Shown here piece by piece: positions 25,817 to 33,880 of a stretch of DNA of 43,569 bases. Both the position numbers and the translations under genes were made by a program. This DNA comes from CBDUBH01 sp965365345 (GTDB lineage: Bacteria > Bacteroidota > Ignavibacteria > Ignavibacteriales > SURF-24), in contig CBDUBH010000019.1 in NCBI GenBank assembly GCA_965365345.1, forward strand, positions 1 to 43,569. The letters are read 5' to 3'. The number at the start of each line of letters is the position of its first letter. The first letter of the stretch is position 1. The notes below the pieces were generated by a model. It saw only the letters and a list, made by a program, of their open reading frames with translations. It was not told the origin of the DNA and did no database searches.

Positions 25817-26413
25817 TTGAAGTTTAATATTAATAAAAAATATTTTGCTGACGGAGCACTTATTGTTTTCAGCGTTTTATTTGCATTGTTTATAAATAAA
25901 ATTGCTGAAAATTTTCAAACAAACAACAAAAAAGAAATTGCCCAAGAAAACATTAAATATGAACTTAATGAAAATTCGAAAATCTTAAAGGAATGGATGG
26001 AACTTCATAATGATGTTGAGAAAAAAATAAAAGAAATTTTAGATGGCGAAAATGATAGTCTTAAAAATAAATTGCTTCAATATAAATATTTTAATTTGGG
26101 ATTGTTAACTGAAGGAAAAAGTCTTGCAAATTCAAATTTAACTAACACTGCATGGGAAACCGCAAAAACCACCGGAATAATTTCGGAATTTGATTTTGAA
26201 ATTACAAGAAAATTAACTGAAATTTATTCACTTCAAAATATTATTACGGAAAAAACATTCAATAATATTATTGATAATATTTTTTCGGCAAATTTAAAAG
26301 ATCCACAATCACTTGATCAAATTTTAATTTCACTTCATTTACAATTCAGAGAATTAACCGGACAGGAGTATTTGTTAAATGAACTTGTGGAAAAAATAGA
26401 TCCGCATATCTAA
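25817..26413 (+). CDS. Hypothetical single-helix membrane protein with coiled coil
   Basis: A 198-residue protein with one transmembrane helix near the N-terminus (about 11-30, ADGALIVFSVLFALFINKI). A long charged, mostly helical part follows, rich in Glu, Lys and Asn, probably coiled coil and located in the periplasm. It resembles DUF6090-like proteins of Bacteroidota but I cannot confirm the family. The start is a TTG without strong upstream support, so the N-terminus is uncertain. The gene lies upstream of the sigma54-regulated respiratory operon and is separated from it by about 280 bp of regulatory sequence. Confidence 0.65.
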   Translation: MKFNINKKYFADGALIVFSVLFALFINKIAENFQTNNKKEIAQENIKYELNENSKILKEWMELHNDVEKKIKEILDGENDSLKNKLLQYKYFNLGLLTEGKSLANSNLTNTAWETAKTTGIISEFDFEITRKLTEIYSLQNIITEKTFNNIIDNIFSANLKDPQSLDQILISLHLQFRELTGQEYLLNELVEKIDPHI

Positions 26414-26455
26414 CAAAAACTCTTAAAAAAATTGTAGAAATATTAAACATTTCGC

Positions 26456-26548
26456 TGTTGAAAAATTCATCACTCCAAAATCAATAAAATGATGAAAAAA
26501 CGAACACTTTTGAAAATTAACAATTTTATAGTGTTGAAAAATTCATCA
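26456..26548 (+). promoter_or_regulatory. Cluster of three 17-bp dyads, candidate enhancer for a sigma54 promoter
   Basis: TGTTGAAAAATTCATCA occurs identically at 26456-26472 and 26532-26548. A related site, TGATGAAAAAACGAACA, lies between them at 26490-26506. The first and third fit a dyad TGWTGAA-N3-TTCAWCA. Centres are about 205, 171 and 129 bp upstream of the predicted sigma54 start near 26669. A fourth perfect match is at 30072. I infer binding sites for the activator encoded at 31829-33178. Confidence 0.62.
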
Positions 26549-26642
26549 TCAAATTTTTACTTAAAATTTTAACCATTTTAAACATTTCTATAACTCATTA
26601 TAAAATAATAACTTACAATTAAAAATTTTCAATTGAAATCTT

Positions 26643-26658
26643 TGGTATAGGATTTGCA
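26643..26658 (+). promoter_or_regulatory. Candidate sigma54 promoter of the GcvH-like/ferredoxin/NrfD operon
   Basis: TGGTATAGGATTTGCA has the invariant GG and GC at the correct distance, with a perfect -12 box (TTTGCA) and a partial -24 box (TGGTAT for TGGCAC). The predicted start is about 26669, giving a 27-nt leader to the ATG at 26696. The dyad cluster upstream supports it. Confidence 0.68.
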
Positions 26659-26695
26659 TATCTTATTTCAAACATTAAAATAAATGAGGAATAAA

Positions 26696-27361
26696 ATGGT
26701 TGCTTTATTTGTAATTCTATTTTTTGCTGTTTTAATACTTGCTGATTTTATCGTATTAAAAATGCAAAACAAAACCCATCCTGCTTTCGAAAAAGATTCA
26801 TCAATGTCAGTCTTCAACAAAAACAATGTTCTTCATCCTGAAGGCGTTTTTGTTTCTCAAGGTCACACTTGGGCAAGACCTCAAAATGATGGTACAATTA
26901 AAATAGGCGTTGATGATTTTATCTTAAAAGCATTAAGCAATTTGAAAATTATCAATTTGCCTGCTACAGAAAGAGTGATAAATAAAGGTGAAGTTGTTTT
27001 TCAGGCAGAAAGTAACGGAAATGTTTTTAATTTCAGATCACCTGTTTCAGGAAAAATTAAATTGGCAAACGCTCAATTAAATCAAAAAATGATTCAAGAT
27101 CCTTTCGAAAATGATTGGGCATTGGAAATTGTTCCTTCAAATTTTCAACAGGAAAGTAAAGATTTAAGATCCGGAAATGATTTGGCAAAATGGCTTAAAG
27201 AAGAACTTTCAAGATTAAAAGAATTTCTAGGTCATACAACATTGAAACCTGAACTTGTTGGTGCAACAATGTATGACGGTGGAAATATTGCCGAAGGCGC
27301 TGTTAATTTCGTTGATACAGAAGGTATCAAAAAATTTGAAGAAAAATTTCTAAAGTTTTAA
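26696..27361 (+). CDS. Membrane-anchored GcvH-like protein lacking the lipoyl lysine
   Basis: ATG at 26696 is preferred to the one at 26684, because GAGGA lies 5 nt before it. The 221-residue product has an N-terminal helix (about 1-21) and then a domain like glycine-cleavage H protein: GHTWARPQNDGTIKIGVDDF and RSPVSGKI. At the place where GcvH has ESVK with the lipoylated lysine, this protein has ESNG, so lipoylation is not expected. The C-terminal end contains VGATMYDGG, also present in the GcvH-like protein at 29320-30021. It is the first gene of an operon with a ferredoxin and an NrfD/HybB-type subunit, suggesting a structural or electron-transfer role at the membrane. Function unknown. 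Confidence 0.82.
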   Translation: MVALFVILFFAVLILADFIVLKMQNKTHPAFEKDSSMSVFNKNNVLHPEGVFVSQGHTWARPQNDGTIKIGVDDFILKALSNLKIINLPATERVINKGEVVFQAESNGNVFNFRSPVSGKIKLANAQLNQKMIQDPFENDWALEIVPSNFQQESKDLRSGNDLAKWLKEELSRLKEFLGHTTLKPELVGATMYDGGNIAEGAVNFVDTEGIKKFEEKFLKF

Positions 27362-27376
27362 TAAGGATTAAATGTC

Positions 27377-28156
27377 ATGACAAAACAAAAAGGTATGCTG
27401 TTCGACTCTACACTTTGCGTTGGTTGTGGAGAATGTTATTCGGCATGTAAAATTCAAAATAATTTAAAAGAAACCAGTGATGATTTCTTAAAAGATCATC
27501 TTTCTGCTGAAACTTATACTACTGTTGAAGAATACGGGGATGTTTATGCCAGGAAAATGTGTATGCATTGTGCTGAACCTGCTTGCGTTTCGGTATGTCC
27601 CGTAGGCGCTTTTGAAAAAACCGCTTTAGGTCCGGTTCTTTATGATGCAGATAAATGTATCGGTTGCAGATATTGTATGCTTGCTTGTCCGCAATCTGCT
27701 CCAAGATATGAATGGAGTTCAACAAATCCGAGAGTTAGAAAATGCGTTATGTGTTATGATAAAGTTGCTAAAGGTGAAGGTACTGCTTGCTCCGAAGCTT
27801 GCCCGACCGGTGCAACAATGTTTGGTGATCTGGATGAACTTATTGCAGAAGCTAAACAAAGAATTGAAAATGATCCTGATTCTTATCATAATCATATTTA
27901 CGGATTGGAAGAAGCCGGTGGAAGCAATGTAATTATGCTTTCTTCAGTTCCTTTTGATCAGCTCGGATTTAAAGTTAATCTCCCTAAAAAGGCAATGCCG
28001 GAGTTAACCGCTCAAGCAATGGAAAAAATTCCTACCGTAGTTTCACTTGGCGGAATTTTCCTCGGATCAATGTACTGGTTAACAAAAAGAAAAAATCAAA
28101 TTGCAAAAGAGAAAAATGGAATTTCATTAAAGGGAGATGATCACAATGAAGAATAA
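27377..28156 (+). CDS. Four-cluster ferredoxin subunit (HybA/NrfC-like) with C-terminal anchor
   Basis: A 259-residue iron-sulfur protein. It contains the four Cys groups of the HybA/NrfC/DmsB family: CVGCGECYSAC, CMHCAEPACVSVCP, CIGCRYCMLACP and CVMCYDK...CSEACP, enough for four 4Fe-4S clusters. A hydrophobic helix near 216-236 could anchor it to the membrane. No Tat or Sec signal is present at the N-terminus, so I expect it on the cytoplasmic side, unlike exported HybA. It would pass electrons between the HybB/NrfD-type membrane protein (next gene, overlapping by 11 nt) and an unknown partner; no molybdopterin or hydrogenase catalytic subunit is encoded nearby. Confidence 0.92.
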   Translation: MTKQKGMLFDSTLCVGCGECYSACKIQNNLKETSDDFLKDHLSAETYTTVEEYGDVYARKMCMHCAEPACVSVCPVGAFEKTALGPVLYDADKCIGCRYCMLACPQSAPRYEWSSTNPRVRKCVMCYDKVAKGEGTACSEACPTGATMFGDLDELIAEAKQRIENDPDSYHNHIYGLEEAGGSNVIMLSSVPFDQLGFKVNLPKKAMPELTAQAMEKIPTVVSLGGIFLGSMYWLTKRKNQIAKEKNGISLKGDDHNEE

Positions 28157-29318
28157 TTCGATCTTTAAATTTACTTTCTGGAAAGTTGTTGCCGCCATAA
28201 TTATTGTGTTGGGATTATATTCAACTTATATCAGATTTTTTCACGGATTGGGAGCATCAACTAATTTAGCAGATTCAGTTCCTTGGGGATTTTGGATCGG
28301 CTTTGACTTTTTAGGAGTCGGGCTTGCCGCAGCAGGATTTACGATTGCTGTTATGGCTCACGTTTTCAATATTCATAAATATGAACCGATAGTTAGACCC
28401 GCAATTTTAACTGCTTATATAAGCTATATGCTTGTGGTTGCATTGCTGGTAATAGATTTAGGAAGACCGCAAAATTTCTATCATCCTTTATATATGTGGA
28501 ATATCCATTCAGTGATGTTTGAAATTACATGGTGCGTAATTTGTTATTCAACAATATTAACTTTGGAATTTGCTCCGGTTATTTTGGAAAAATTCAATCT
28601 TAAAGCTCCGATCAAATTACTAAGAACAATTTCAATTCCTGTTGTAATTGCCGGTGTAATTTTTTCAACTTTGCACCAATCATCTTTCGGATCTTTGTAT
28701 TTGATAGTTCCGGGAAAACTTCACGGATTATGGTATTCATCATTATTGCCGGTTCACTTTTTCGTTTCTTGTATTGCTGCCGGACTTTCAATGGTAATTT
28801 TTGAATCATATCTTGTAGCAAGAGTTTACGGTCACGGTTTGAAGATGAATTTACTTTCTTCTTTAGGAAAAATAGTGCTTGGCGCAATAGCATTCGGATT
28901 TGTTTTGAAAGCAGCTGATTTTATAATCGCCGGAAAACTTCCATTGCTTTTTGTTCCTTCTGAAGAAACTTTTTATTTCTATGCTGAAATTATATTAGGC
29001 ACTTTTATTCCGGTTTATCTTTTGTCAAATAAAAAATTCAGAACAAGCAGATTCTGGCTCTACATCACTTCAATTTTTGTTTTATCAGGATTTGTATTGA
29101 ACAGAATGAATGTTGCAATAACCGGTATGAAAGCTTCATCAGGAGTTTCATACTTCCCGACAATTGATGAAATAAACATAACCTTTATGCTTGTTATTTT
29201 CGGTATGATCGCTTACAACTACGTAGCAAAAAAATTCAATGTGTTTGAAGATGCAGTTCATTTAGAAAAAGAAACAGAAGAAAATAAAGAAACAGAACCG
29301 ATAATTTTGAGCAACTAA
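28146..29318 (+). CDS. HybB/NrfD-family integral membrane quinone-interacting subunit
   Basis: About 390 residues with nine or ten helices. Typical features are GLGASTNLADSVPWGFWIGFDF near the N-terminus, LLVIDLGRPQNFYHPLYMWN, and LHQSSFGSLYLIVPGKLHGLWYS, which match HybB and related NrfD-type quinol oxidoreductase subunits. The start is set at ATG 28146, because GGGAG lies 9 nt upstream; ATG 28137 would overlap that site. It probably exchanges electrons with menaquinone and hands them to, or takes them from, the preceding ferredoxin. The next gene starts 1 nt after its stop. Confidence 0.92.
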   Translation: MKNNSIFKFTFWKVVAAIIIVLGLYSTYIRFFHGLGASTNLADSVPWGFWIGFDFLGVGLAAAGFTIAVMAHVFNIHKYEPIVRPAILTAYISYMLVVALLVIDLGRPQNFYHPLYMWNIHSVMFEITWCVICYSTILTLEFAPVILEKFNLKAPIKLLRTISIPVVIAGVIFSTLHQSSFGSLYLIVPGKLHGLWYSSLLPVHFFVSCIAAGLSMVIFESYLVARVYGHGLKMNLLSSLGKIVLGAIAFGFVLKAADFIIAGKLPLLFVPSEETFYFYAEIILGTFIPVYLLSNKKFRTSRFWLYITSIFVLSGFVLNRMNVAITGMKASSGVSYFPTIDEINITFMLVIFGMIAYNYVAKKFNVFEDAVHLEKETEENKETEPIILSN

Positions 29319-29319
29319 A

Positions 29320-30021
29320 ATGTTACCCGAAAAAAAATTTAGCGACATAAAATGTATTTGGATGGAATCCAACATTGTAGAGTATAAACTTTGCGATAAT
29401 GATTTCAATTGCGAAACATGTTTGTTTGATAAAGCAATGCGAAATACATTTCATGTTTCTTCAAGTAACAATGCAAATAATCAATCAAAAGCGCAGACTT
29501 TGATCAAAAAGATCTTCGGAAGTTTCGAAAGCGAAAATGATAAAGGAAATACAGTTTATCTAAAAAATCATTTGACCGTACGAAATTTGATTGGAAATAA
29601 ATACTATTTGGGTATTTCACCTTTGGCAAATAACATTCTGATGAATTACACAACAGAACATATTTCCGGAAAAATTTTATTCGAAAAGAACGATCCTATT
29701 CTGATCATTAGCGGAGAGTGGGGCAAAGTTACTGTAAATTGTCCTTTCAGTTTAAGAGTTGTTGAATATTTCAAAAAGAATTCAACCTGGTTTGCAATTA
29801 TTGAATGCGAAGCTGAGGATATTTCGGAAAATTCAATTTCTACTCATGATTATAATTCCGATGTACTCGCAATTTCGGAAGCATTTAATGATCTGAACCT
29901 GAATAAAGCTGAAGTTGGGGCAACAATGTTCGATGGAGGCAGTTTACTTAGTGATATATCTAAAATTATCGGGAAAGAAAAATATTTGCAATTATTAAAG
30001 ACCATTTTTAATAAGATTTGA
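29320..30021 (+). CDS. GcvH-like protein with N-terminal four-cysteine motif
   Basis: A 233-residue soluble protein. The N-terminus has the pattern C-x-W-M ... Y-K-L-C ... F-x-C-x-x-C (Cys12, Cys25, Cys31, Cys34), which looks like a metal or Fe-S site. A GcvH-like domain follows (about 77-165). At the lipoylation position it reads GEWGKV with Lys136, so, unlike its partner at 26696, it may keep the modifiable lysine. The C-terminus shares VGATMFDGG with that partner. It is the last gene of the operon, one nucleotide after the HybB-like gene, and is followed by a terminator. Role inferred to be accessory to the membrane electron-transfer module; no function is established. Confidence 0.8.
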   Translation: MLPEKKFSDIKCIWMESNIVEYKLCDNDFNCETCLFDKAMRNTFHVSSSNNANNQSKAQTLIKKIFGSFESENDKGNTVYLKNHLTVRNLIGNKYYLGISPLANNILMNYTTEHISGKILFEKNDPILIISGEWGKVTVNCPFSLRVVEYFKKNSTWFAIIECEAEDISENSISTHDYNSDVLAISEAFNDLNLNKAEVGATMFDGGSLLSDISKIIGKEKYLQLLKTIFNKI

Positions 30022-30071
30022 CAGGAGAAAATTTTTAATGTTTTACCTGATTTTTTGAAATTATTTTTTAT

Positions 30072-30088
30072 TGATGAAGATTTCAACA
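30072..30088 (+). promoter_or_regulatory. Fourth copy of the 17-bp dyad, upstream of the c-haem kinase gene
   Basis: TGATGAAGATTTCAACA is a full match to TGWTGAA-N3-TTCAWCA, the pattern seen upstream of 26696. It lies after the stop of the GcvH-like gene, before the terminator, and about 150 bp upstream of the kinase start. I could not find a matching sigma54 promoter between it and the kinase. Confidence 0.5.
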
Positions 30089-30130
30089 AATAATTCAATT
30101 CCCGGAAAAAAATAGTTCACATTATGATCT

Positions 30131-30160
30131 AAAAGCACAACATTTGTTGTGCTTTTTTTT
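30131..30160 (+). terminator. Strong intrinsic terminator
   Basis: A perfect 12-bp inverted repeat, AAAAGCACAACA (30131-30142) and TGTTGTGCTTTT (30145-30156), followed by more T residues (eight in all). It ends the GcvH-like/ferredoxin/NrfD operon and isolates it from the two-component system. Confidence 0.93.
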
Positions 30161-30221
30161 TAGCTATTGAAAATATTTAAGAGGTTAGGTATTTTAAATA
30201 AGTCAAAAATATCTTATTATC

Positions 30222-31829
30222 ATGAAATTAAAATTACATAATAGATTAAGTTTTAAACTTATTCTTTTAATATCTCTTATCCTTATAGTCAATTTTGTTC
30301 TGCATACATTTCTTTCTATAAATAAACTTGAAAGCGATTTATACAAAGGCATGTCTCAAAATGCTTACAACATTAGCGATTTGATCAAAAAATCTACAAG
30401 GCATTCTATGCTTTTAAGCAGAAACGATGATGCTTTTCAGATCATGAATGATGTTGCAACCGAGGAAGGTGTTGAAAAAATCCGGCTATACAATAAATCC
30501 GGCAAAGTTATTTATTCAACAGATTCTACCGAAATAAACAAAATAATTGATATGGATGCCGAAGCATGTATTGCATGCCATAAAAGCGGTACAGAAACAC
30601 TTTCTGATCCTTTAGTAAAGGATAAGATACGATTTTACCAAAGTGAAGGAAAAAGAGTAATTGGTTTAATAAATCCGATCGAAAATGATCTGGATTGTTA
30701 CACATCAGAATGTCATGCACACAACAGTTCCACTGAATTGTTAGGAGTTCTGGATGTTGTACTTTCGCTTGAACCTACTTTAGCAATTGTGGAAACAAAT
30801 ACAAATAATCTTGTCGTAAATTCCGTATTAATTACAATTGTTACAGCATTTTTCGGTTGGTTTTTTATTTCCTGGTTAATCACAAAACCTGTGAAACAAA
30901 TATCGCAGGGAATCGAAGAGATCGGAGATGGAAATCTTGATTACAAAATTGATGTGAGTTCAAAAGATGAATTAGGCAGAATGGCAAAACAATTTAATGA
31001 AATGTCAGAAAGATTGAACGATGCCTATAATGAAATTAAAGATTGGAACGATACACTTAATAATAAAGTAAATCAAAAAACCGAAGAATTAAAAAGAGTT
31101 TATGAACAGGTAATTCAAATTGAAAAACTTGCTTCTTTAGGTAAACTTTCGGCAACTGTTGCTCATGAATTAAATAATCCGCTTGCGGGAATTTTAACAT
31201 ACAGCAAACTTATTTCAAAAAAATTAAATGAAATTCAAAAAGAATCAGAATATCAAAATCTTATAAATTACCTGAATATAATTTCGCAGGAATCATCTCG
31301 CTGCGGAAGAATTGTAAAAGATCTTTTGTTATTTTCACATCGCGGCGAAAATGAATTTGTTTCTGAAAATTTGGTCGATATTGTTGAAAAAAGTATTGTT
31401 TTAATAAATCATCATCTGGCAATTCATAAAATTAAATTGAATAACGAAACAGCTATTGATAATATTGAAATTTGCGCCGATTCCCAAAAGATCCAACAGG
31501 CACTTCTTTCGTTATTGATAAATGCAATTGAAGCAATGAGCGAAGGACAAACTTTGAAAATTAATGTTGTAGCTGATGAAAATAATTCGATCATAAGAAT
31601 AATTGATCAGGGACACGGAATTTCCGAAGCCGATCTGCCGCATATTTTTGAACCGTTCTATTCAACAAAAGCGAAAGGACAGGGAACAGGATTAGGGCTT
31701 GCAGTTGCATATGGAATTATTGAACAGCATAAAGGAAAAATTGAAGTTGAAAAAACTTCGCCGGAAGGAACAACTTTTAAAGTTACTCTTCCACTTAAAA
31801 AAGTTAATGAACTTAATTTGAGTGTATAA
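30222..31829 (+). CDS. Histidine kinase with periplasmic c-type haem sensor domain
   Basis: A 535-residue kinase. Helices at about 11-31 and 199-221 frame a periplasmic domain. It contains one canonical haem c motif, CIACH (116-120), and a variant C-x4-CH motif, CYTSECH (159-165). HAMP follows (about 222-275), then a coiled linker. The HisKA box has His315 in VAHELNNP, and the ATPase domain shows NAIEAM, DQGHGI and GTGLGLAV. Similar haem-bearing kinases occur in Deltaproteobacteria; bound haem would let it respond to periplasmic redox state, NO or nitrite-related signals (inference). Its stop overlaps the start of the activator gene by one base (TAATG). Confidence 0.9.
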   Translation: MKLKLHNRLSFKLILLISLILIVNFVLHTFLSINKLESDLYKGMSQNAYNISDLIKKSTRHSMLLSRNDDAFQIMNDVATEEGVEKIRLYNKSGKVIYSTDSTEINKIIDMDAEACIACHKSGTETLSDPLVKDKIRFYQSEGKRVIGLINPIENDLDCYTSECHAHNSSTELLGVLDVVLSLEPTLAIVETNTNNLVVNSVLITIVTAFFGWFFISWLITKPVKQISQGIEEIGDGNLDYKIDVSSKDELGRMAKQFNEMSERLNDAYNEIKDWNDTLNNKVNQKTEELKRVYEQVIQIEKLASLGKLSATVAHELNNPLAGILTYSKLISKKLNEIQKESEYQNLINYLNIISQESSRCGRIVKDLLLFSHRGENEFVSENLVDIVEKSIVLINHHLAIHKIKLNNETAIDNIEICADSQKIQQALLSLLINAIEAMSEGQTLKINVVADENNSIIRIIDQGHGISEADLPHIFEPFYSTKAKGQGTGLGLAVAYGIIEQHKGKIEVEKTSPEGTTFKVTLPLKKVNELNLSV

Positions 31830-33178
31830 TGAATCGAAACCCGAAAATATTAATCGTTGATGACGAACAAATTGTTCGCGAATCTCTTTATCATTGGTTC
31901 CTGGAAGAAGGTTATAATGTCGATGTTGCCGAAGATGCCGAAACTGTCTTGCGCAAATTCGAAAAAGGAAAATACGATCTTCTCCTTGCAGATATGAAAA
32001 TGCCCGGAATGAGCGGATTGGATCTGCTTTGCAAAATAAAAGAGATTGACACAGATTGTATTTTTATTTTGATAACAGCGTTTGCATCAGTACCGACTGC
32101 AATAAAAGCTCTGAAAGACGGGGCTTATGATTATATTACAAAACCTGTTGATCCCGATGAACTTGCAAATGTTGTTGAAAAAGCGCTTCATCAGAAAAAA
32201 TTGATAAATGAAAACACTCAGCTTAAAGATAGATTCGAAGAAATAATACGTCCTGATAATTTGATCGGCGAAAGCAAAGAAATGCAAAAGATCTTCGATC
32301 TGATAAATACAGTTTCGCAAACCGATACAACCGTAATGATACGCGGTGAAAGCGGAACAGGAAAAGAACTTGTTGCAAAAGCAATTCACATAAACAGCAA
32401 AAGAAAATTCTTCCCTATTGTTACTGTAAACTGCGGTGCTTTGGCAGAAACAATTTTGGAATCGGAACTTTTCGGTCATGAAAAAGGCGCATTTACCGGG
32501 GCACATTACAAACGCAAAGGAAAATTTGAAATGGCTGATGGCGGAACAATTTTCCTTGATGAAATAGGAACGGTTTCACCCAAAATGCAAATTGAACTTT
32601 TGCGCGTTATCGAAACTAAACAATTTATGCGCGTTGGCGGCAATGAAAATATCCACAGCGATTTCAGAGTAATTGCCGCAACAAATGAACCTCTCGAAAA
32701 TTTGATGAAGGAAGGAAAATTCCGTGAAGATCTTTACTACAGATTAAATGTATTTACAATTTTTATTCCGCCACTTCGCGAAAGAAAAGAGGATATTCCC
32801 GTGCTTGCGGATTTCTTCATCAAAAAATTCAATGCTCAAATGAATAAATCCGTAAAAGGCGTTTCAAAAGAAGCAATGGATTTTCTATTGAATTATAATT
32901 GGCCGGGTAATGTGCGCGAACTTGAAAATGCGGTCGAACGCGCTCTGGTTGTTGGTAAAAATGAACTTATACAGATTGCAGATCTTCCTTTTCATGTTAC
33001 TCCGTTTAATTTAAATGATGAAGGTGACAGCAGCCTTTCGGCAATAGAAAAAAGACACATTCAAAATACACTTGAAGGTAACAGCTGGAACATCAGCAAA
33101 ACTGCTGAAGTATTAAAGATTGACCGCGTAACGCTGTATAACAAAATCAGTAAATACGGCTTACGGAAACCGGAATGA
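31829..33178 (+). CDS. NtrC-type sigma54-dependent response regulator
   Basis: A 449-residue cytoplasmic activator. The receiver domain (1 to about 120) has the acidic pair DDE at 11-13, phospho-acceptor Asp55 (LLADMKMPG) and the Thr and Lys switch residues (ITAFAS, TKPVD). The AAA+ domain has GESGTGKE, the sigma54-contacting GAFTGA loop, FLDEIG and WPGNVRELENAVERA. A Fis-like helix-turn-helix ends the protein (NISKTAEVLKIDRVTLYNKISKYGL region). It is the obvious partner of the haem kinase. The 17-bp dyads at 26456-26548 and 30072 are candidate binding sites. The next gene overlaps by ATGA. Confidence 0.94.
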   Translation: MNRNPKILIVDDEQIVRESLYHWFLEEGYNVDVAEDAETVLRKFEKGKYDLLLADMKMPGMSGLDLLCKIKEIDTDCIFILITAFASVPTAIKALKDGAYDYITKPVDPDELANVVEKALHQKKLINENTQLKDRFEEIIRPDNLIGESKEMQKIFDLINTVSQTDTTVMIRGESGTGKELVAKAIHINSKRKFFPIVTVNCGALAETILESELFGHEKGAFTGAHYKRKGKFEMADGGTIFLDEIGTVSPKMQIELLRVIETKQFMRVGGNENIHSDFRVIAATNEPLENLMKEGKFREDLYYRLNVFTIFIPPLRERKEDIPVLADFFIKKFNAQMNKSVKGVSKEAMDFLLNYNWPGNVRELENAVERALVVGKNELIQIADLPFHVTPFNLNDEGDSSLSAIEKRHIQNTLEGNSWNISKTAEVLKIDRVTLYNKISKYGLRKPE

Positions 33179-33711
33179 ATCTGCATTTAGTTCCGCTGCA
33201 TTTTTCAAATATGAATTTGCTTAACCAAATTTCATTTGAAGTTTCCCGAAGACTGCAGGCAAATGTTGAAATCAGTAATTTACCGGTTGATATAAATAAA
33301 GCTTATAATAAAGAACGCGGTCAATATTTTTCAACATTGCTTTTGCAGGATATGGTTTTAACTTCACAAAAGTTAGATGGAAAAGTTATGGGTTTGGTAG
33401 ATGTTGATCTTTTTGTCCCCGTTTTTACTTATGTTTTCGGCGAAGCTCAATTAAGCGGGAAAAATTCTATTGTTTCTGTCTTCAGATTTCACGAAGAAAT
33501 TTATACGGGTAAAACTGATGACGATCTTTTGTATGAAAGAACTTTAAAAGAAGTTTTACATGAACTCGGTCATAATTTCGGACTTCTTCATTGTAAGGAT
33601 TGGAATTGTGTTATGCATACATCACAAGGCATTGAAGAGGTTGACATTAAAGGGAATTTTTACTGCGCTGATTGCCATGCTGTCGTGAAATCAAACCTGA
33701 TTTATTTATAA
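33175..33711 (+). CDS. Archaemetzincin-type metalloprotease
   Basis: A 178-residue cytoplasmic protein. It has the extended metzincin motif HELGHNFGLLHC (129-140) with zinc ligands His129, His133 and His139, catalytic Glu130, and the family's four extra cysteines: Cys140, Cys145 (DWNCVM), Cys164 and Cys167 (CADC), which bind a second zinc. The Met-turn is in CVMHTS. Length and motif spacing match archaemetzincins. The substrates are unknown. The ATGA overlap with the response regulator gene and its place just upstream of nrfHA tie it to the nitrite-respiration block, perhaps in protein quality control; this is inference. Confidence 0.92.
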   Translation: MNLHLVPLHFSNMNLLNQISFEVSRRLQANVEISNLPVDINKAYNKERGQYFSTLLLQDMVLTSQKLDGKVMGLVDVDLFVPVFTYVFGEAQLSGKNSIVSVFRFHEEIYTGKTDDDLLYERTLKEVLHELGHNFGLLHCKDWNCVMHTSQGIEEVDIKGNFYCADCHAVVKSNLIYL

Positions 33712-33808
33712 AAATTTCATTTCAATTTGCAAATTTCACTTTAAATCCTTTCATTATTAAAAATATAATTGGATAAAGAAATATTTTTATATTTTTTTAT
33801 TTGACATA

Positions 33809-33837
33809 TTGACTTTGACTTTTCTTAAAAGTAATTT
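33809..33837 (+). promoter_or_regulatory. Possible sigma70-type promoter for nrfHA
   Basis: TTGACT (33809-33814) and TAATTT (33832-33837) are separated by 17 nt, in a tract with three TTGAC/TGAC units (33801-33820). No sigma54 pair was found before nrfH. Box matches are only fair, so this is tentative. Confidence 0.3.
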
Positions 33838-33880
33838 ATAAGCAGATAAAAAAATCCGAAAAGAAAATATTGGAGTGATT

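Noticed and set aside
33652..33666. CADCH sequence near the end of the archaemetzincin, resembling a haem c motif
   Set aside because: The protein has no signal peptide, and these cysteines are the conserved zinc ligands of the archaemetzincin family.
33712..33880. A sigma54 promoter or 17-bp dyad upstream of nrfH
   Set aside because: No GG-N10-GC pair with reasonable boxes and no TGWTGAA-N3-TTCAWCA site was found here, so direct control of nrfHA by the adjacent activator is not supported by sequence.
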